This document shows, piece by piece, positions 48,609 to 59,543 of a stretch of DNA of 64,000 nucleotides (position 1 is its first letter; each line of letters begins with the position of its first letter). The notes beneath the pieces were generated by a model that saw only the letters and a program-made list of their open reading frames with translations, was not told the origin of the DNA and searched no databases. Origin of the DNA: Pseudomonas fluvialis (GTDB taxonomy: Bacteria; Pseudomonadota; Gammaproteobacteria; Pseudomonadales; Pseudomonadaceae). The DNA is taken from positions 1 to 64,000 of the forward strand of contig NZ_NMQV01000002.1 in assembly GCF_002234375.1 (NCBI RefSeq). The letters run 5' to 3'. The translations under genes and the position numbers were made by a program.

Positions 48609-48650
48609 CGCTCACCGGCCAGTTGTGTGCAGTGTAGTGGCCGGTGAGCG
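48609..48650 (-). terminator. Hairpin downstream of aguA
   Basis: CGCTCACCGGCCA pairs perfectly over 13 bp with TGGCCGGTGAGCG, 10 bp beyond the aguA stop. There is no T tract on the aguA strand. Confidence 0.6.
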
Positions 48651-48660
48651 ATCTGCGCGT

Positions 48661-49761
48661 TTAGCGGGCGGCGGGTTGCTGCTGGGTGATGCAATGGATG
48701 TTGCCGCCACCCAGGAGGATCTCCCGGCCCGGCAGCATGACCACGCGATGCGCGGGAAACAGCTGCTGCAGCAGGGCCTGTGCTTCAGCATCGCGCGGGT
48801 CGTCGAAGCACGGTGCGATGATGCCGCCGTTGACGATAAGGAAGTTCACATAGGAGCCGGCCAGGCGAATCGACGGGTCACGCGGCTGGCTGCCTTCGGC
48901 GCGGTCGACTCCGGCGCATTCCTCGGGCGTGGCGTATAGCGGGCCGGGAATCGGCATCTTGTGTACCTGCAGGCGCCGTCCGCGGGCATCGCGTGCTTCG
49001 CTGAGTACCGCCATGGCAGCCTGGCAGCGTGGGTAGTTGGGGTCTGCGGGGTCGTCGGTCCAGGCCAGCAGGACCTCGCCAGGGCGGACAAAACAGCAGA
49101 AGTTGTCGACGTGACCGTCGGTTTCGTCGTTGTACAGACCCTGCGGTAGCCAGATCACCCGTTCCACGGCCAGGTGGCGGGCCAACTGGACTTCGATATC
49201 CGCCCGGCTGAGGTGCGGGTTGCGGTTGCGGTTGAGCAGACACTCCTCGGTCGTGATCAGCGTACCCTGGCCGTCCACGTGGATTGAGCCGCCTTCCAGC
49301 ACGAAGTCGGCGGTGCGATAGCGCGGGCAGCGCTCGATCTCGAGAATCTTGCGGGCCACCTGATCGTCGCGCTGCCAGGGCCAGTACAGGCCGCCGTCGA
49401 AGCCGCCCCAGGCGTTGAAGGACCAGTCCACTCCGCGCAGTTCGCCCTGTGCGTTGACCACGAAGGTGGGGCCGGTGTCGCGTACCCAGGCATCATCGTT
49501 ACTGATTTCCAGCAAGCGGATCTGCCTATGATCGAGGTGCGCACGGGCGTTGTCGAACTGTGCGGCAGACACGCCGACACTCACCGGCTCGAACTCGGCG
49601 ATGGCCTTGGCTACGGCCGCGAAGGCCGCTTGTGCGGGCTTGCCGCCGAGTCGCCAGTTGTCCGGGCGCTCGGGCCAGATCATCCAGGTCTGGCTGTGTG
49701 GCTCCCATTCGGCCGGCATGCGGAAGCCGTCGTCACGCGGGGTGCTGCTCAGGGTGGTCAT
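48661..49761 (-). CDS. aguA: Agmatine deiminase
   Basis: Converts agmatine to N-carbamoylputrescine and ammonia. 366 residues with the guanidino-modifying fold: [18 protein letters not shown] near the N terminus, [13 protein letters not shown], and the catalytic cysteine C357 in GGGNIHC near the C terminus. It is the second gene of the aguBA pair, 59 bp downstream of aguB. Confidence 0.95.
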   Translation of the reverse strand: MTTLSSTPRDDGFRMPAEWEPHSQTWMIWPERPDNWRLGGKPAQAAFAAVAKAIAEFEPVSVGVSAAQFDNARAHLDHRQIRLLEISNDDAWVRDTGPTFVVNAQGELRGVDWSFNAWGGFDGGLYWPWQRDDQVARKILEIERCPRYRTADFVLEGGSIHVDGQGTLITTEECLLNRNRNPHLSRADIEVQLARHLAVERVIWLPQGLYNDETDGHVDNFCCFVRPGEVLLAWTDDPADPNYPRCQAAMAVLSEARDARGRRLQVHKMPIPGPLYATPEECAGVDRAEGSQPRDPSIRLAGSYVNFLIVNGGIIAPCFDDPRDAEAQALLQQLFPAHRVVMLPGREILLGGGNIHCITQQQPAAR

Positions 49762-49820
49762 CGCATGTTCTCCCAGGGTGGCCTGGCGTAGCGCTCAGGT
49801 GGCACGCCGTGAAGTGAGGG

Positions 49821-50702
49821 TTAGGCAGAGGGTGTTTCGCCGTCGAGGGTGGCGAGCGGCCAGTACAGGTTGGGCCGGCGATCACGGAATACCCCCCAGG
49901 CACTGCGGGTTTTCTCCAGGGCGTCGAGGTCGAAGCTGTGCACCAGGATGCCTTCCTCGCTCTGGTTCAGTTCGGCGACCTTGGCACCGAACTGATCGGC
50001 AATGAACGAGCTGCCGTAGAAGGTGATGTCGTAGCCGTCCTGTTCTTCCTTGCCGATGCGGTTGGAAGCAACCAGCGGCATCAGGTTGGCACCGGCATGG
50101 CCCTGCTGTACGCGCTGCCAGTGCTCGTGCGAGGTGATGCTCGGGTCATGCGGCTCACTGCCGATGGCCGTCGGGTAAAGGAGGATTTCCGCGCCCATCA
50201 GCGCCATGCTGCGCGCGCACTCGGGGAACCACTGGTCCCAGCAGATGCCGACGCCGATTTTGGCGTAGGCGGTATCCCATACCTGGAAGCCGGTATCGCC
50301 GGGGTTGAAGTAGTACTTCTCGTGGTAACCCGGGCCGTCGGGGATATGGCTTTTCCGATAAATGCCGAGGTTGCGCCCATCGGCGTCGATGATCGCGATA
50401 CTGTTGAAGCGTGCCCGTCCGGCGCGTTCGAAGAAGCTGATCGGCAGGACCACCTGGAGTTCCGCGGCGATCTGCTGGAAGTGCGCAATGGCGGCGTTCT
50501 CGTCCACCGTGCTGGCCAGCTGGGTGTAGTCGGCGTTGGGCTTCTGGCAGAAATAGGGAGTTTCGAACAGTTCCTGAATAAGGATGATCTGCGCACCCTG
50601 GGCTGCGGCCTGGCGTACCAGCTTCTCGGCCGTGGCGATATTGGCGGCGCGATCCCAGGAGCAGGCCATCTGGGTGGCGGCGACGGTAACGATACGCGAC
50701 AT
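49821..50702 (-). CDS. aguB: N-carbamoylputrescine amidase
   Basis: Hydrolyses N-carbamoylputrescine to putrescine, carbon dioxide and ammonia. A 293-residue nitrilase-superfamily enzyme with the Glu-Lys-Cys triad visible in IQELFETPYF, YRKSHIPDGPGY and GVGICWDQWFPE. It is first of aguBA, with its own promoter carrying an inverted repeat. Its product feeds the spu pathway encoded in the same window. Confidence 0.95.
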   Translation of the reverse strand: MSRIVTVAATQMACSWDRAANIATAEKLVRQAAAQGAQIILIQELFETPYFCQKPNADYTQLASTVDENAAIAHFQQIAAELQVVLPISFFERAGRARFNSIAIIDADGRNLGIYRKSHIPDGPGYHEKYYFNPGDTGFQVWDTAYAKIGVGICWDQWFPECARSMALMGAEILLYPTAIGSEPHDPSITSHEHWQRVQQGHAGANLMPLVASNRIGKEEQDGYDITFYGSSFIADQFGAKVAELNQSEEGILVHSFDLDALEKTRSAWGVFRDRRPNLYWPLATLDGETPSA

Positions 50703-50751
50703 GGAGCACCTCGCTGTGCCCGCTAGGGGCGTGGGGGAGTGAATGTTGTTC

Positions 50752-50780
50752 TTTATAGTCGATATAAATCGATATTTGAA
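50752..50780 (-). promoter_or_regulatory. aguB promoter with an operator inside the spacer
   Basis: On the minus strand, TTCAAA (50780-50775), a 17-bp spacer and TATAAA (50757-50752) form a sigma-70-type promoter about 50 bp before the aguB ATG. The spacer contains TCGAT-ATAA-ATCGA (50759-50772), a perfect inverted repeat. A repressor there would block RNA polymerase directly; a TetR protein such as AguR is the expected kind. Confidence 0.6.
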
Positions 50781-50799
50781 GGGTGTGGATTCTTTTGGA

Positions 50800-52218
50800 T
50801 TAGCCTTTTAACGATTTTTCCGAATAAAAATCGGTTTTTTGTCTGTGGGATAGTGCCGGGCGTAGGCGGCGTTCAAAGGCTAGCACCAGGCCGAGGGCCG
50901 TGCCGGCCAGTCCGGCCGCCATGCCCCACCACACACCGCTGGCACCCCACGGGGTACTGAAGGCCAGGTACCAGGCAAGTGGCGCTCCCAGCCCGAGGTA
51001 ACCGAGCAGGCCAATCAGCAGGGTGCTGCGTCCTTCGCCAAGGCCGCGCAGACAGCCCATGGCGATGGTCTGCAAGCCATCGAACAGTTCGAACCAGGCA
51101 GCGATGGCCAGCAGTGTCACGGCCTGACTGAGCAGGGCGGCGTGTTGCGTGGCATGCCGGTCGATATACAGGCCGACCAGCCAGGCCGGCGCTAGCCAGA
51201 ACAGCAGCGCTATACCCAGCATGCACAGAGCGCCCAGAGCCAGGCCCAGGCGTCCGCTCAGGCGTGCCAGATGCAGCTGGCCGGCCCCCTGGTGCAGGCC
51301 GATCCGGAAGGTGCAGGCATAGGCAATGCCGGTGGGCAGCATGAAGGCCACATAGACCGTCTGTACGGCAATCTGGTGTGCGGCCAATTGCAGGTCGCCG
51401 AGGGCGCCCATGCACAGCGCGGCGACCACGAACAGCAGGGACTCCAGCGCATAGATGGCGCCGATCGGCAGACCCAGGCGCAGGTTGGCGCGTAGCGCTG
51501 CCCAGCCGGGGCGCAGGATGCCGCGCAGCAAGGCATAGCGCCGATAGAAGGGTTGCCAGGCGATGTACAGCACCATCAGCAGGGCCATGCCGTTCATTAC
51601 CAGCGCGGTGGCCAGGCCTATGCCGAACAGGCCTAGACGGGGTAGGCCGGCCAGGCCATGGAGCAGTGCATAGTTCAAGGCGATGTTGGCCAGGCTGCCG
51701 CACAGGGTGATGGCCAGTACCGGGCCGGGCTTGCCGAGGGCCGCGCTGTAGCCGCGCAGCACCGTGAACAGCAGGTAGCCGGGCAAGGCGAATCGCAGGG
51801 CTTGCAGGTACTGCATGGCGGCCGCCACATTGTGAGCCTGTTGACCCAGGCCCAGCAGCAGGGGGGCCAACATGGACAGCAGCAAGCCGGCCAGCAGGCC
51901 CATGACCAGCGCCAGCCAAAGCCCGGCCTGGGTGACCTGGCGAACGCCGCGCTGATCGCCGGCGCCCAGGCGCATGGCCACCAGGCTGCCGGCGGCCACG
52001 CTGACCCCTACGCAACTGATGGAGATGAACGAATAGCTGGCGGCACCCAGGCCGCCGCCGGCCAGGGCGGCGGGGCCGAGCAGGCCCATCATCAGGGTGT
52101 CGGTGAACACCATCAGCACCTGCACCAGTTGCGTGGCCATCAGGGGCACGGCCAGGCGCAGCAGGGCGCTCAGTTCGTTGCGCCAGCCTATGGGCTGGTG
52201 TTGTTGCGTTACAGGCAT
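50800..52218 (-). CDS. MATE family (NorM-like) efflux transporter
   Basis: 472 residues, about 12 helices, with typical MATE blocks (AVPLMATQLVQVLMVFTDTLMMG, then ALAGGGLGAASYSF; LGLPIGAIYALESLLF in the second half). It is divergent from a LysR regulator by 115 bp, a common arrangement for a regulator and its target. By position it matches PA5294. The aguB promoter begins just after its stop codon. Confidence 0.9.
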   Translation of the reverse strand: MPVTQQHQPIGWRNELSALLRLAVPLMATQLVQVLMVFTDTLMMGLLGPAALAGGGLGAASYSFISISCVGVSVAAGSLVAMRLGAGDQRGVRQVTQAGLWLALVMGLLAGLLLSMLAPLLLGLGQQAHNVAAAMQYLQALRFALPGYLLFTVLRGYSAALGKPGPVLAITLCGSLANIALNYALLHGLAGLPRLGLFGIGLATALVMNGMALLMVLYIAWQPFYRRYALLRGILRPGWAALRANLRLGLPIGAIYALESLLFVVAALCMGALGDLQLAAHQIAVQTVYVAFMLPTGIAYACTFRIGLHQGAGQLHLARLSGRLGLALGALCMLGIALLFWLAPAWLVGLYIDRHATQHAALLSQAVTLLAIAAWFELFDGLQTIAMGCLRGLGEGRSTLLIGLLGYLGLGAPLAWYLAFSTPWGASGVWWGMAAGLAGTALGLVLAFERRLRPALSHRQKTDFYSEKSLKG

Positions 52219-52333
52219 GTTTGGCGAGTATCCCCGGGAGACTAGGCAGACGATCAGACTCGCGTATTCTCTGGGCTTTCCCGGAGTACGGGAAAAGGAT
52301 AAAAGCCAGCCATTACATGAGTTTTAGTCATCC

Positions 52334-53254
52334 ATGAGTGATCGCCTGCCTGCCCTGTATGCCTTGCGCGCCTTTGAAGCGGCGGCCCGCCATCGTTCCT
52401 TCACCCTGGCGGCCCGCGAGTTGTCATTGACGCAAAGTGCGGTCAGCCGGCATATCCGCACCCTGGAAGCCGACTTTGCCTGCCGGTTGTTCGAACGCGA
52501 GGGGCGCGGCCTACGCCTGACCGATGCCGGTGAGCAATTGCTGCCGGGGCTCACGGCGGGGTTTACCGCCTTGCAGCGCGCCTGCGCCGACCTGCGCGGC
52601 AGTGAGGGCGTGTTGCGCCTGAAGGCTCCTTCGACGCTGACCGTGCGCTGGCTGCTGGCCTGCCTGTCGCGCTTTCGTCAGGCTCATCCGACGCTGGACG
52701 TGCAGCTGACCAGTGCCTGGATGAATGTCGATCGGGTGGATTTCCAGCAGGAGCCCTTTGATTGCGCCGTGCTGCTCAGCGATGGCCAGTTTCCTGGCGA
52801 CTGGCACAGTGTGCGGCTCTTCGAGGAATGGCTGATCCCGGTGTGTGCGCCTTCTGCAGTGGCTGCGGGCCCTTGGGATCTGGCGCGCCTGCGCGCGGCG
52901 CAACAGCTGCACCCGACACCGGACCGCCGCGACTGGCGGCGCTGGCTGGCGGCCATGCAGCTGGAAGAGCAGGTGCCGCTACAGAGTGGCCAGCTGTTCG
53001 ACATGCTGGAACTGGGCATCGTGGCCGCCGCGCGTGGTTATGGCGTGTCGATTGGCGATCTGCTGCTGGTCGCCGAAGACGTCGCGGCTGGCCGCCTGGG
53101 CCTGCCCTGGCCGGAGGCGGTGGCCAGTGGTGATAGCTACTACCTGGTCTGGCCGCGCGCACGACGTGGCCAGCAGCGCTTCAGCCAGCTGGCGGCGTTT
53201 CTCCAGGCCGAAGTAGCAAGCCTGCCGTTGCCGGCGGTGGGTTACCGGCGCTGA
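52334..53254 (+). CDS. LysR family transcriptional regulator (GcvA-like)
   Basis: 306 residues. N-terminal HTH (ALRAFEAAARHRSFTLAARE, then LTQSAVSRHIRTLE) and a substrate-binding C-terminal domain. The start of the effector domain resembles the GcvA/TrpI group. It is divergent from the MATE gene, a plausible target, and its stop is 11 bp from the end of convergent comM. Confidence 0.88.
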   Translation: MSDRLPALYALRAFEAAARHRSFTLAARELSLTQSAVSRHIRTLEADFACRLFEREGRGLRLTDAGEQLLPGLTAGFTALQRACADLRGSEGVLRLKAPSTLTVRWLLACLSRFRQAHPTLDVQLTSAWMNVDRVDFQQEPFDCAVLLSDGQFPGDWHSVRLFEEWLIPVCAPSAVAAGPWDLARLRAAQQLHPTPDRRDWRRWLAAMQLEEQVPLQSGQLFDMLELGIVAAARGYGVSIGDLLLVAEDVAAGRLGLPWPEAVASGDSYYLVWPRARRGQQRFSQLAAFLQAEVASLPLPAVGYRR

Positions 53255-53265
53255 AGACGGCCGCT

Positions 53266-54750
<1,485 letters not shown>

Positions 54751-54807
54751 TGATCACTCCTTGATCGAGGGCGACGCGCCTCCTGGCGCGCAGGGTTCAG
54801 CGGTGAC

Positions 54808-55068
54808 TCAGGGCTGCTCGCCTTGCAGACGCGCCTCCAGTTCGGCCACGCGCTGCTCCAGGCTTTCCAGGCGGGCACGGGTGCGCTGCAGAACCACCAT
54901 CTGGCTGTCGAACTCGTCGCGGCTGACCAGATCCAGCTTACTCAGGCCGCTTTGCAGGAGCATTTTCAGTTGGGCTTCCAGTTCCGCGCGGGGCAGCGGG
55001 CTGTCGGCACTGAACAGGCGCGACGCCTGGCTGGCGAGAAGGTCGATGACGGCTTTGGGCGGCAGCAT
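54808..55068 (-). CDS. ubiK: UbiK family ubiquinone biosynthesis accessory factor
   Basis: 86-residue protein of the former BMFP family. N-terminal amphipathic helix (LLASQASRLFSADSPLPRAELEAQ) and a C-terminal coiled coil (ARLESLEQRVAELEARLQ). UbiK assists UbiJ in the aerobic ubiquinone complex. ATG 55068 is used; the open frame upstream has no homology. Confidence 0.88.
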   Translation of the reverse strand: MLPPKAVIDLLASQASRLFSADSPLPRAELEAQLKMLLQSGLSKLDLVSRDEFDSQMVVLQRTRARLESLEQRVAELEARLQGEQP

Positions 55069-55169
55069 GATCGGGTTCCACAGAAAAGTGGCAGGAGTGT
55101 AGCACGCGGCCTGCCTGGGCTGATGCGTTGCACGTGGCGCACGTTTTTGCAGCCAGCCGCTGGCGCTGC

Positions 55170-55184
55170 GCACCATTCTGGTGC
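55170..55184. promoter_or_regulatory. NtrC binding site
   Basis: GCACC-ATTCT-GGTGC is an exact match to the NtrC half-sites (GCACC-N5-GGTGC). It lies about 140 bp upstream of the sigma-54-like promoter, a normal enhancer distance. Confidence 0.75.
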
Positions 55185-55311
55185 TGCGCCCCTTTGAGGG
55201 CTGCGAGGTATCTCTTTTGGGTGCATATAACTAATTGATTTATATTGTTTTTTAATAACTGGCAAGGAAACTGCAAATGTTCTGGCGACGACTGCAGATA
55301 TGCAGATCGGC

Positions 55312-55327
55312 TGGCTCGGTGGTCGCT
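55312..55327 (+). promoter_or_regulatory. Sigma-54-type promoter of glnK-amt
   Basis: TGGCTCG-N4-TCGCT keeps the essential GG and GC separated by 10 bases and differs from the consensus TGGCACG-N4-TTGCW at two positions. It would start transcription about 110 bp upstream of glnK. Confidence 0.5.
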
Positions 55328-55433
55328 TGGCGACCCTCTACAGCAGGGCGGTTGCCCGGCTGGAGCGTTACAAAGCCAGGCACTGCGCTTAGACTTGTGC
55401 TGGGTTCGTTTTCCTGGGGCAAGTCCACCTTAA

Positions 55434-55787
<354 letters not shown>

Positions 55788-55827
55788 GCAACACCCAACG
55801 AACCCCCAACGCCCCAGGAGAAACACC

Positions 55828-56010
55828 ATGACTCTGCGTCTCTGCGCAGGGCTGGACGCCCTTTTGCCTCTAATCAGCAGCGACCCGTCGGTCGCACAGG
55901 CGTCCCTGGTTTCTGTAGTCGGTGCCCGGCAGCACCGGCAGCAGCCCTGGGATGCGCTGGTCGTGGTTGTGCCTGCCTCCTGGCAGCACGGCCACAACCC
56001 CAGTCGCTGA
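55828..56010 (+). pseudogene. 60-codon ORF resembling the AmtB leader, probable remnant
   Basis: AGGAG lies 8 bases upstream of its ATG. The first residues, MTLRLCAGLDALLPL, closely resemble the signal-peptide start I remember for pseudomonad AmtB (MTLRK.AGLGALLSL). The rest (from about residue 17) is not AmtB and reads like out-of-frame or eroded sequence, ending at TGA 56010. It lies exactly where amtB usually begins after glnK. It is most simply the stub of a lost amtB, but a short translated leader of the next gene cannot be excluded. Confidence 0.5.
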
Positions 56011-56077
56011 GTCGTTCGCCGTTATGGCGAAACCCGGCACGAATGACGCCTGCGTGCGTCCCGGTATGAGGTGAAAC

Positions 56078-57328
56078 ATGGAAAACACAGCCCTGATTCC
56101 AGTTCTATACGGCCTGGATACCTTCTACTTCCTGATTTGCGGCGCGCTGGTCATGTGGATGGCCGCCGGCTTTGCCATGCTCGAGTCGGGCCTGGTGCGC
56201 AGCAAGAACACCACGGAAATCCTTACCAAGAACGTGGCGCTGTATGCCATCGCCAGCGTCATGTACATGCTGGTTGGCTACCACATCATGTATTCCAGCC
56301 CGGAAGGTGGCATCCTGCCCAGCCTGGGCCTGTTGCTCGGTGACGAGCATGCCGTAGATGTCGTGGCGGCGGGTGGCGAGGATGCTCCCTATTACTCCGC
56401 GCGTGCCGACTTCTTCTTCCAGGTAGTGTTTGCCGCGACCTGTATGTCGATCGTTTCCGGTGCCGTGGCCGAGCGCATGAAGCTGTGGGCCTTCCTGGCC
56501 TTCGCGGTGGTGATGACCGGTTTCATCTACCCGATTCAGGGCTTCTGGAAGTGGGGTTCGGGCTTCCTCAACGAAGCCGGCTTCCTTGACTTCGCCGGTT
56601 CTGGTGTTGTGCACATGGCGGGTGCGGCTGCCGCTCTGGCGGGTGTCCTGCTGCTCGGTGCGCGTAAGGGCAAGTACGGCCCGAACGGCCAGATCAATGC
56701 TATTCCGGGGGCCAACCTGCCGCTGGCTACGCTGGGCATGTTCATCCTGTGGATGGGCTGGTTCGGTTTCAACGGTGGTTCGCAGCTGAAGATCAGCACC
56801 ATCGAGGATGCCAACGCAGTGGCCAACGTGTTCGTCAACACCAACATGTCTGCCGCCGGCGGCCTGATTGCTGCGCTGATTGTCGCGCGCATCCTGTTCG
56901 GCAAGGCTGACCTGACCATGGCCCTCAACGGTGCACTGGCTGGCCTGGTGGCCATCACGGCCGAGCCGCTGACGCCCAGTGCGCTGATGGCTAGCCTGAT
57001 TGGTGGTGTAGGTGGTGTGCTGGTGGTGTTCTCCATCCTGGCGTTGGATAAGTTGAAGATCGACGATCCGGTCGGTGCCATCTCGGTGCACGGTGTAGTC
57101 GGCATTTGGGGCCTGCTGGCGGTCTGCCTGACCAACAGTGATGCCTCGCTGGGCGCTCAGCTGCTGGGTATCGGGGCAATCTTTGCCTGGGTCTTCGTGG
57201 CCAGCCTGGTGGTCTGGAGCCTGATCAAGCTGCTGATTGGCCTGCGGGTCAGCGAGGAAGAAGAATACGAAGGCGTGGATATCGCCGAATGTGGCATGGA
57301 AGCCTACCCGGAGTTCACTCGCAAGTAA
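56078..57328 (+). CDS. amt: Ammonium transporter (Amt family, no signal peptide)
   Basis: 416 residues with about 11 helices. Amt marks include AAGFAMLESGLVRSKN, the twin pore histidines in GVVHMAGAA (near residue 180) and AISVHGVVGIWG (near 340). Unlike usual pseudomonad AmtB it lacks a cleavable signal peptide and begins directly with a membrane helix (MENTALIPVLYGLDTFYF), as in another Amt clade. GAGGTG precedes the ATG. Whether GlnK regulates this version is open. Confidence 0.9.
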   Translation: MENTALIPVLYGLDTFYFLICGALVMWMAAGFAMLESGLVRSKNTTEILTKNVALYAIASVMYMLVGYHIMYSSPEGGILPSLGLLLGDEHAVDVVAAGGEDAPYYSARADFFFQVVFAATCMSIVSGAVAERMKLWAFLAFAVVMTGFIYPIQGFWKWGSGFLNEAGFLDFAGSGVVHMAGAAAALAGVLLLGARKGKYGPNGQINAIPGANLPLATLGMFILWMGWFGFNGGSQLKISTIEDANAVANVFVNTNMSAAGGLIAALIVARILFGKADLTMALNGALAGLVAITAEPLTPSALMASLIGGVGGVLVVFSILALDKLKIDDPVGAISVHGVVGIWGLLAVCLTNSDASLGAQLLGIGAIFAWVFVASLVVWSLIKLLIGLRVSEEEEYEGVDIAECGMEAYPEFTRK

Positions 57329-57345
57329 GCGGCCAGTGGCTTGGC

Positions 57346-57376
57346 AAGGGGCGCCTAAAGGCGCCCTTTGTTTTTT
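57346..57376 (+). terminator. Intrinsic terminator of glnK-amt
   Basis: GGGCGCCT pairs with AGGCGCCC across two bases (57349-57366) and a T-rich tract follows (57367-57376). Confidence 0.88.
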
Positions 57377-57539
57377 CCGGCGCCGCGCTAGAATGCGCGC
57401 CATCGAGCAGTCGCCCGTTGTCGGGCGACCTCATCGACAGCGCTTGGGAGCACCACTGAACGCCAGAGCCGGCAGGCCGGCGGCGGGTTTTTCCGGCTCT
57501 GCTATAACTAAGCTGCTTTGGCAAGCCATGAGGTAGAAC

Positions 57540-57872
57540 ATGAGCGACGATGATCTGGAACGCGACGAGCTGGAAGCCGGCGACGAAGACGAGGCGGAGG
57601 AGCTTGACGCCGCTGATGACGAGGTTGTCGAAGAAGAGGACGAAGATGGCCTGGTAGCAGCGCCAGCTGGCAAGCCTGCGAAGAAGGCCAAGGCGGCTGC
57701 CGTCGAGGAAGAGCTGCCGAGTATCGAGGCCAAGCAGAAGGAACGTGATGCTCTGGCACGGGCCATGGAAGAGTTCCTGGCGCGCGGCGGCAAGGTACAG
57801 CAGGTGGATGACAACGTGGTGGCCGATCCGCCCAAGAAACCGGACAGCAAGTACGGCAGTCGCCCGATCTGA
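57540..57872 (+). CDS. sutA: SutA, RNA-polymerase-associated slow-growth factor
   Basis: 110 residues: a long acidic N terminus (DDLERDELEAGDEDEAEEL), then a basic segment (GKPAKKAKAAA), a short central helix (EAKQKERDALARAMEEFLA) and a disordered tail. In P. aeruginosa SutA binds RNA polymerase and raises rRNA and other transcription during slow growth. A TATAAC box lies at about 57503-57508, and AGGT precedes the ATG. An intrinsic terminator follows. Confidence 0.85.
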   Translation: MSDDDLERDELEAGDEDEAEELDAADDEVVEEEDEDGLVAAPAGKPAKKAKAAAVEEELPSIEAKQKERDALARAMEEFLARGGKVQQVDDNVVADPPKKPDSKYGSRPI

Positions 57873-57901
57873 GCGGATGCTGGCTGACGGCCTGCCCATC
57901 G

Positions 57902-57935
57902 ATCCCCTGTTCAGCCTGGCTGACAGGGGATTTTT
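57902..57935 (+). terminator. Intrinsic terminator of sutA
   Basis: ATCCCCTGTTCAG pairs with CTGACAGGGGAT with one bulged base, followed by five Ts. Its end just reaches the stop of the convergent yigB gene. Confidence 0.85.
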
Positions 57936-58641
57936 ATTGCCTGCTTAGCCCGCCTCGCAACAGGCCAGGCAGTTCGGCGAGGCGTCGTACCTGGGCAGTG
58001 GGCGGCGCTGTGCTTGCCTGCCACGGCTGGCCCTGCGGATTGAACCAGATGGCCTGCAGGCCGGCCTGGCGGGCTCCGGCGATATCGTCCAGTGGATGAT
58101 CGCCGATATGTACGGCCTGGTTGGCGCTGATTCCGGCCAGACGCAGGGCTTCCTGAAACGGTCGCGGATCGGGCTTGCCGATGCCCAGCTGCTCGGCGCT
58201 GACCGCGAAACGGAAGTAGTCGGCCAGGCCCAGGCGGCGAATATCGGCGTTGCCATTGGTGATCACGCCCAAGGTGTAGTCACGGGCCAGCTGCTCCAGG
58301 GTGCTGTGCACGTCATCGAAGAAGCTGACCCGGTGGCGCGCGGCGAGAAACGCCTGGAATGCACCTTCGGCGAGGCTGGCTGCTTCCTCGTCGGGGTAAC
58401 CGGCGCTGCGCAGGGCCTGCAGGAGGATACGCCGGCGCAGCTCGCTGAGACGAAAACGCAGTAGCGGCTCGGCTTCCAGCAACTGGCCGCGGATGGCCCA
58501 GAGCTGTTCGATGGGCAGTGGGCCAAGACGCGGTGCCTGGCTGGCCAGCCAGTCGCGCAGGGTCGCTTCCGCACCACGCATCACGGGGGCGACATCCCAC
58601 AGGGTATCGTCAAGATCGAAGGTGACTAGCCGCGGCGTCAT
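57934..58641 (-). CDS. yigB: HAD-superfamily phosphatase, YigB-like
   Basis: 235 residues with the HAD motif FDLDDTLWD, the Thr/Asn motif VITNGNAD and the C-terminal Lys/Asp motifs GKPDPRPF and [12 protein letters not shown]. YigB of E. coli is an FMN-precursor phosphatase. Its ATGA overlaps the xerC stop, as in the E. coli dapF-xerC-yigB order. Exact substrate not proven. Confidence 0.88.
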   Translation of the reverse strand: MTPRLVTFDLDDTLWDVAPVMRGAEATLRDWLASQAPRLGPLPIEQLWAIRGQLLEAEPLLRFRLSELRRRILLQALRSAGYPDEEAASLAEGAFQAFLAARHRVSFFDDVHSTLEQLARDYTLGVITNGNADIRRLGLADYFRFAVSAEQLGIGKPDPRPFQEALRLAGISANQAVHIGDHPLDDIAGARQAGLQAIWFNPQGQPWQASTAPPTAQVRRLAELPGLLRGGLSRQ

Positions 58642-59543
58642 GACTTGTCGGGGTCCTTGCGTTGCCTGGCGCGCGGGTGGGCGCTGTCATAGACCTTGGC
58701 CAGGTGCTGAAAGTCCAGATGGGTATACACCTGGGTCGTGCGGATATCGGCATGCCCGAGCAGTTCCTGCACGGCGCGCAGGTCTTGCGATGATTCCAGC
58801 AGATGGCTGGCAAAGCTGTGGCGCAGCATGTGCGGGTGCAGGTGCTCGCCCAGCTCACGGATGCCGGCCTGGCGGACACGCAATTGCACCGAGCGGGCGC
58901 TGAGGCGTCGGCCGTGGCGATTGATGAACAGTGCCGGCTCGCTGGCCAGGCCCTGACGTACCGCGAGCCAGGCACGCAGTGCGGCGCGTGCCGGTCGGCC
59001 GATTGGCACGATGCGCTCGCGGTTGCCCTTGCCGCTGACCCGTACCAGGCCTTCATCGAGGTCCAGCTGGAGCAGGTCGAGGCCAACCAGTTCGCTCAGG
59101 CGCAGGCCGCTGGAGTAGAGCAGTTCGAGAATGGCCTGGTCGCGCCGGGCGAGGAAGTCGTCCTCCGCAGCTGTCGCAAAGAGTTGCTGGGCACGGTCGG
59201 CATCCAGGGCACGAGGAAGGCGCCGTTGCCCCTTGGGGGTGCTCAGCCCGGCGGCCGGATCATGGCGGCACAGGCCTTCGCGGCCCAGGTACTGGTACAG
59301 CCCGCGACAGGCCGAGAGCAGGCGTGCCAGGCTGCGGCTGGACAAGCCCTGCTGGTGCAGGTGGGCGATCAGCCGGCGCAGGCGCGCACTGTCCAGCGCC
59401 TGCCAGTCGGCCAGTTGTTCATCCTGGGCGAAGGCCCGCAGTTTATCGAGGTCGCGCCGGTAAGCGCTGAGGGTGTGCGCGGAGAGCTGGCGCTCGCTGC
59501 GCAAGTGTTCGAGGTAGGCGTCAAGGTCAGCTGCAAGCTTCAA
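58638..59543 (-). CDS. xerC: Tyrosine recombinase XerC
   Basis: Resolves chromosome dimers at dif with XerD. 301 residues with the tyrosine-recombinase catalytic set visible: Arg in [13 protein letters not shown], Lys in [13 protein letters not shown], His-x-x-Arg in [12 protein letters not shown], and His/Tyr in [14 protein letters not shown]. The only usable start is TTG 59543, with GGAG 8 bases upstream; a stop codon lies two codons further up. The start lies in a 7-bp tandem repeat. It overlaps yigB by 4 bp and lies 68 bp after the DUF484 gene. Confidence 0.93.
   Translation of the reverse strand: MKLAADLDAYLEHLRSERQLSAHTLSAYRRDLDKLRAFAQDEQLADWQALDSARLRRLIAHLHQQGLSSRSLARLLSACRGLYQYLGREGLCRHDPAAGLSTPKGQRRLPRALDADRAQQLFATAAEDDFLARRDQAILELLYSSGLRLSELVGLDLLQLDLDEGLVRVSGKGNRERIVPIGRPARAALRAWLAVRQGLASEPALFINRHGRRLSARSVQLRVRQAGIRELGEHLHPHMLRHSFASHLLESSQDLRAVQELLGHADIRTTQVYTHLDFQHLAKVYDSAHPRARQRKDPDKS

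Noticed and set aside
55245-55433. 62-codon ORF in the ubiK-glnK gap
   Set aside because: It crosses the sigma-54-like promoter, lacks a ribosome site and has no recognisable features.
57465-57500. AGAGCCGG...CCGGCTCT inverted repeat before sutA as a small RNA
   Set aside because: The loop is 20 bases, no promoter-terminator pair encloses it; it may just be leader structure.
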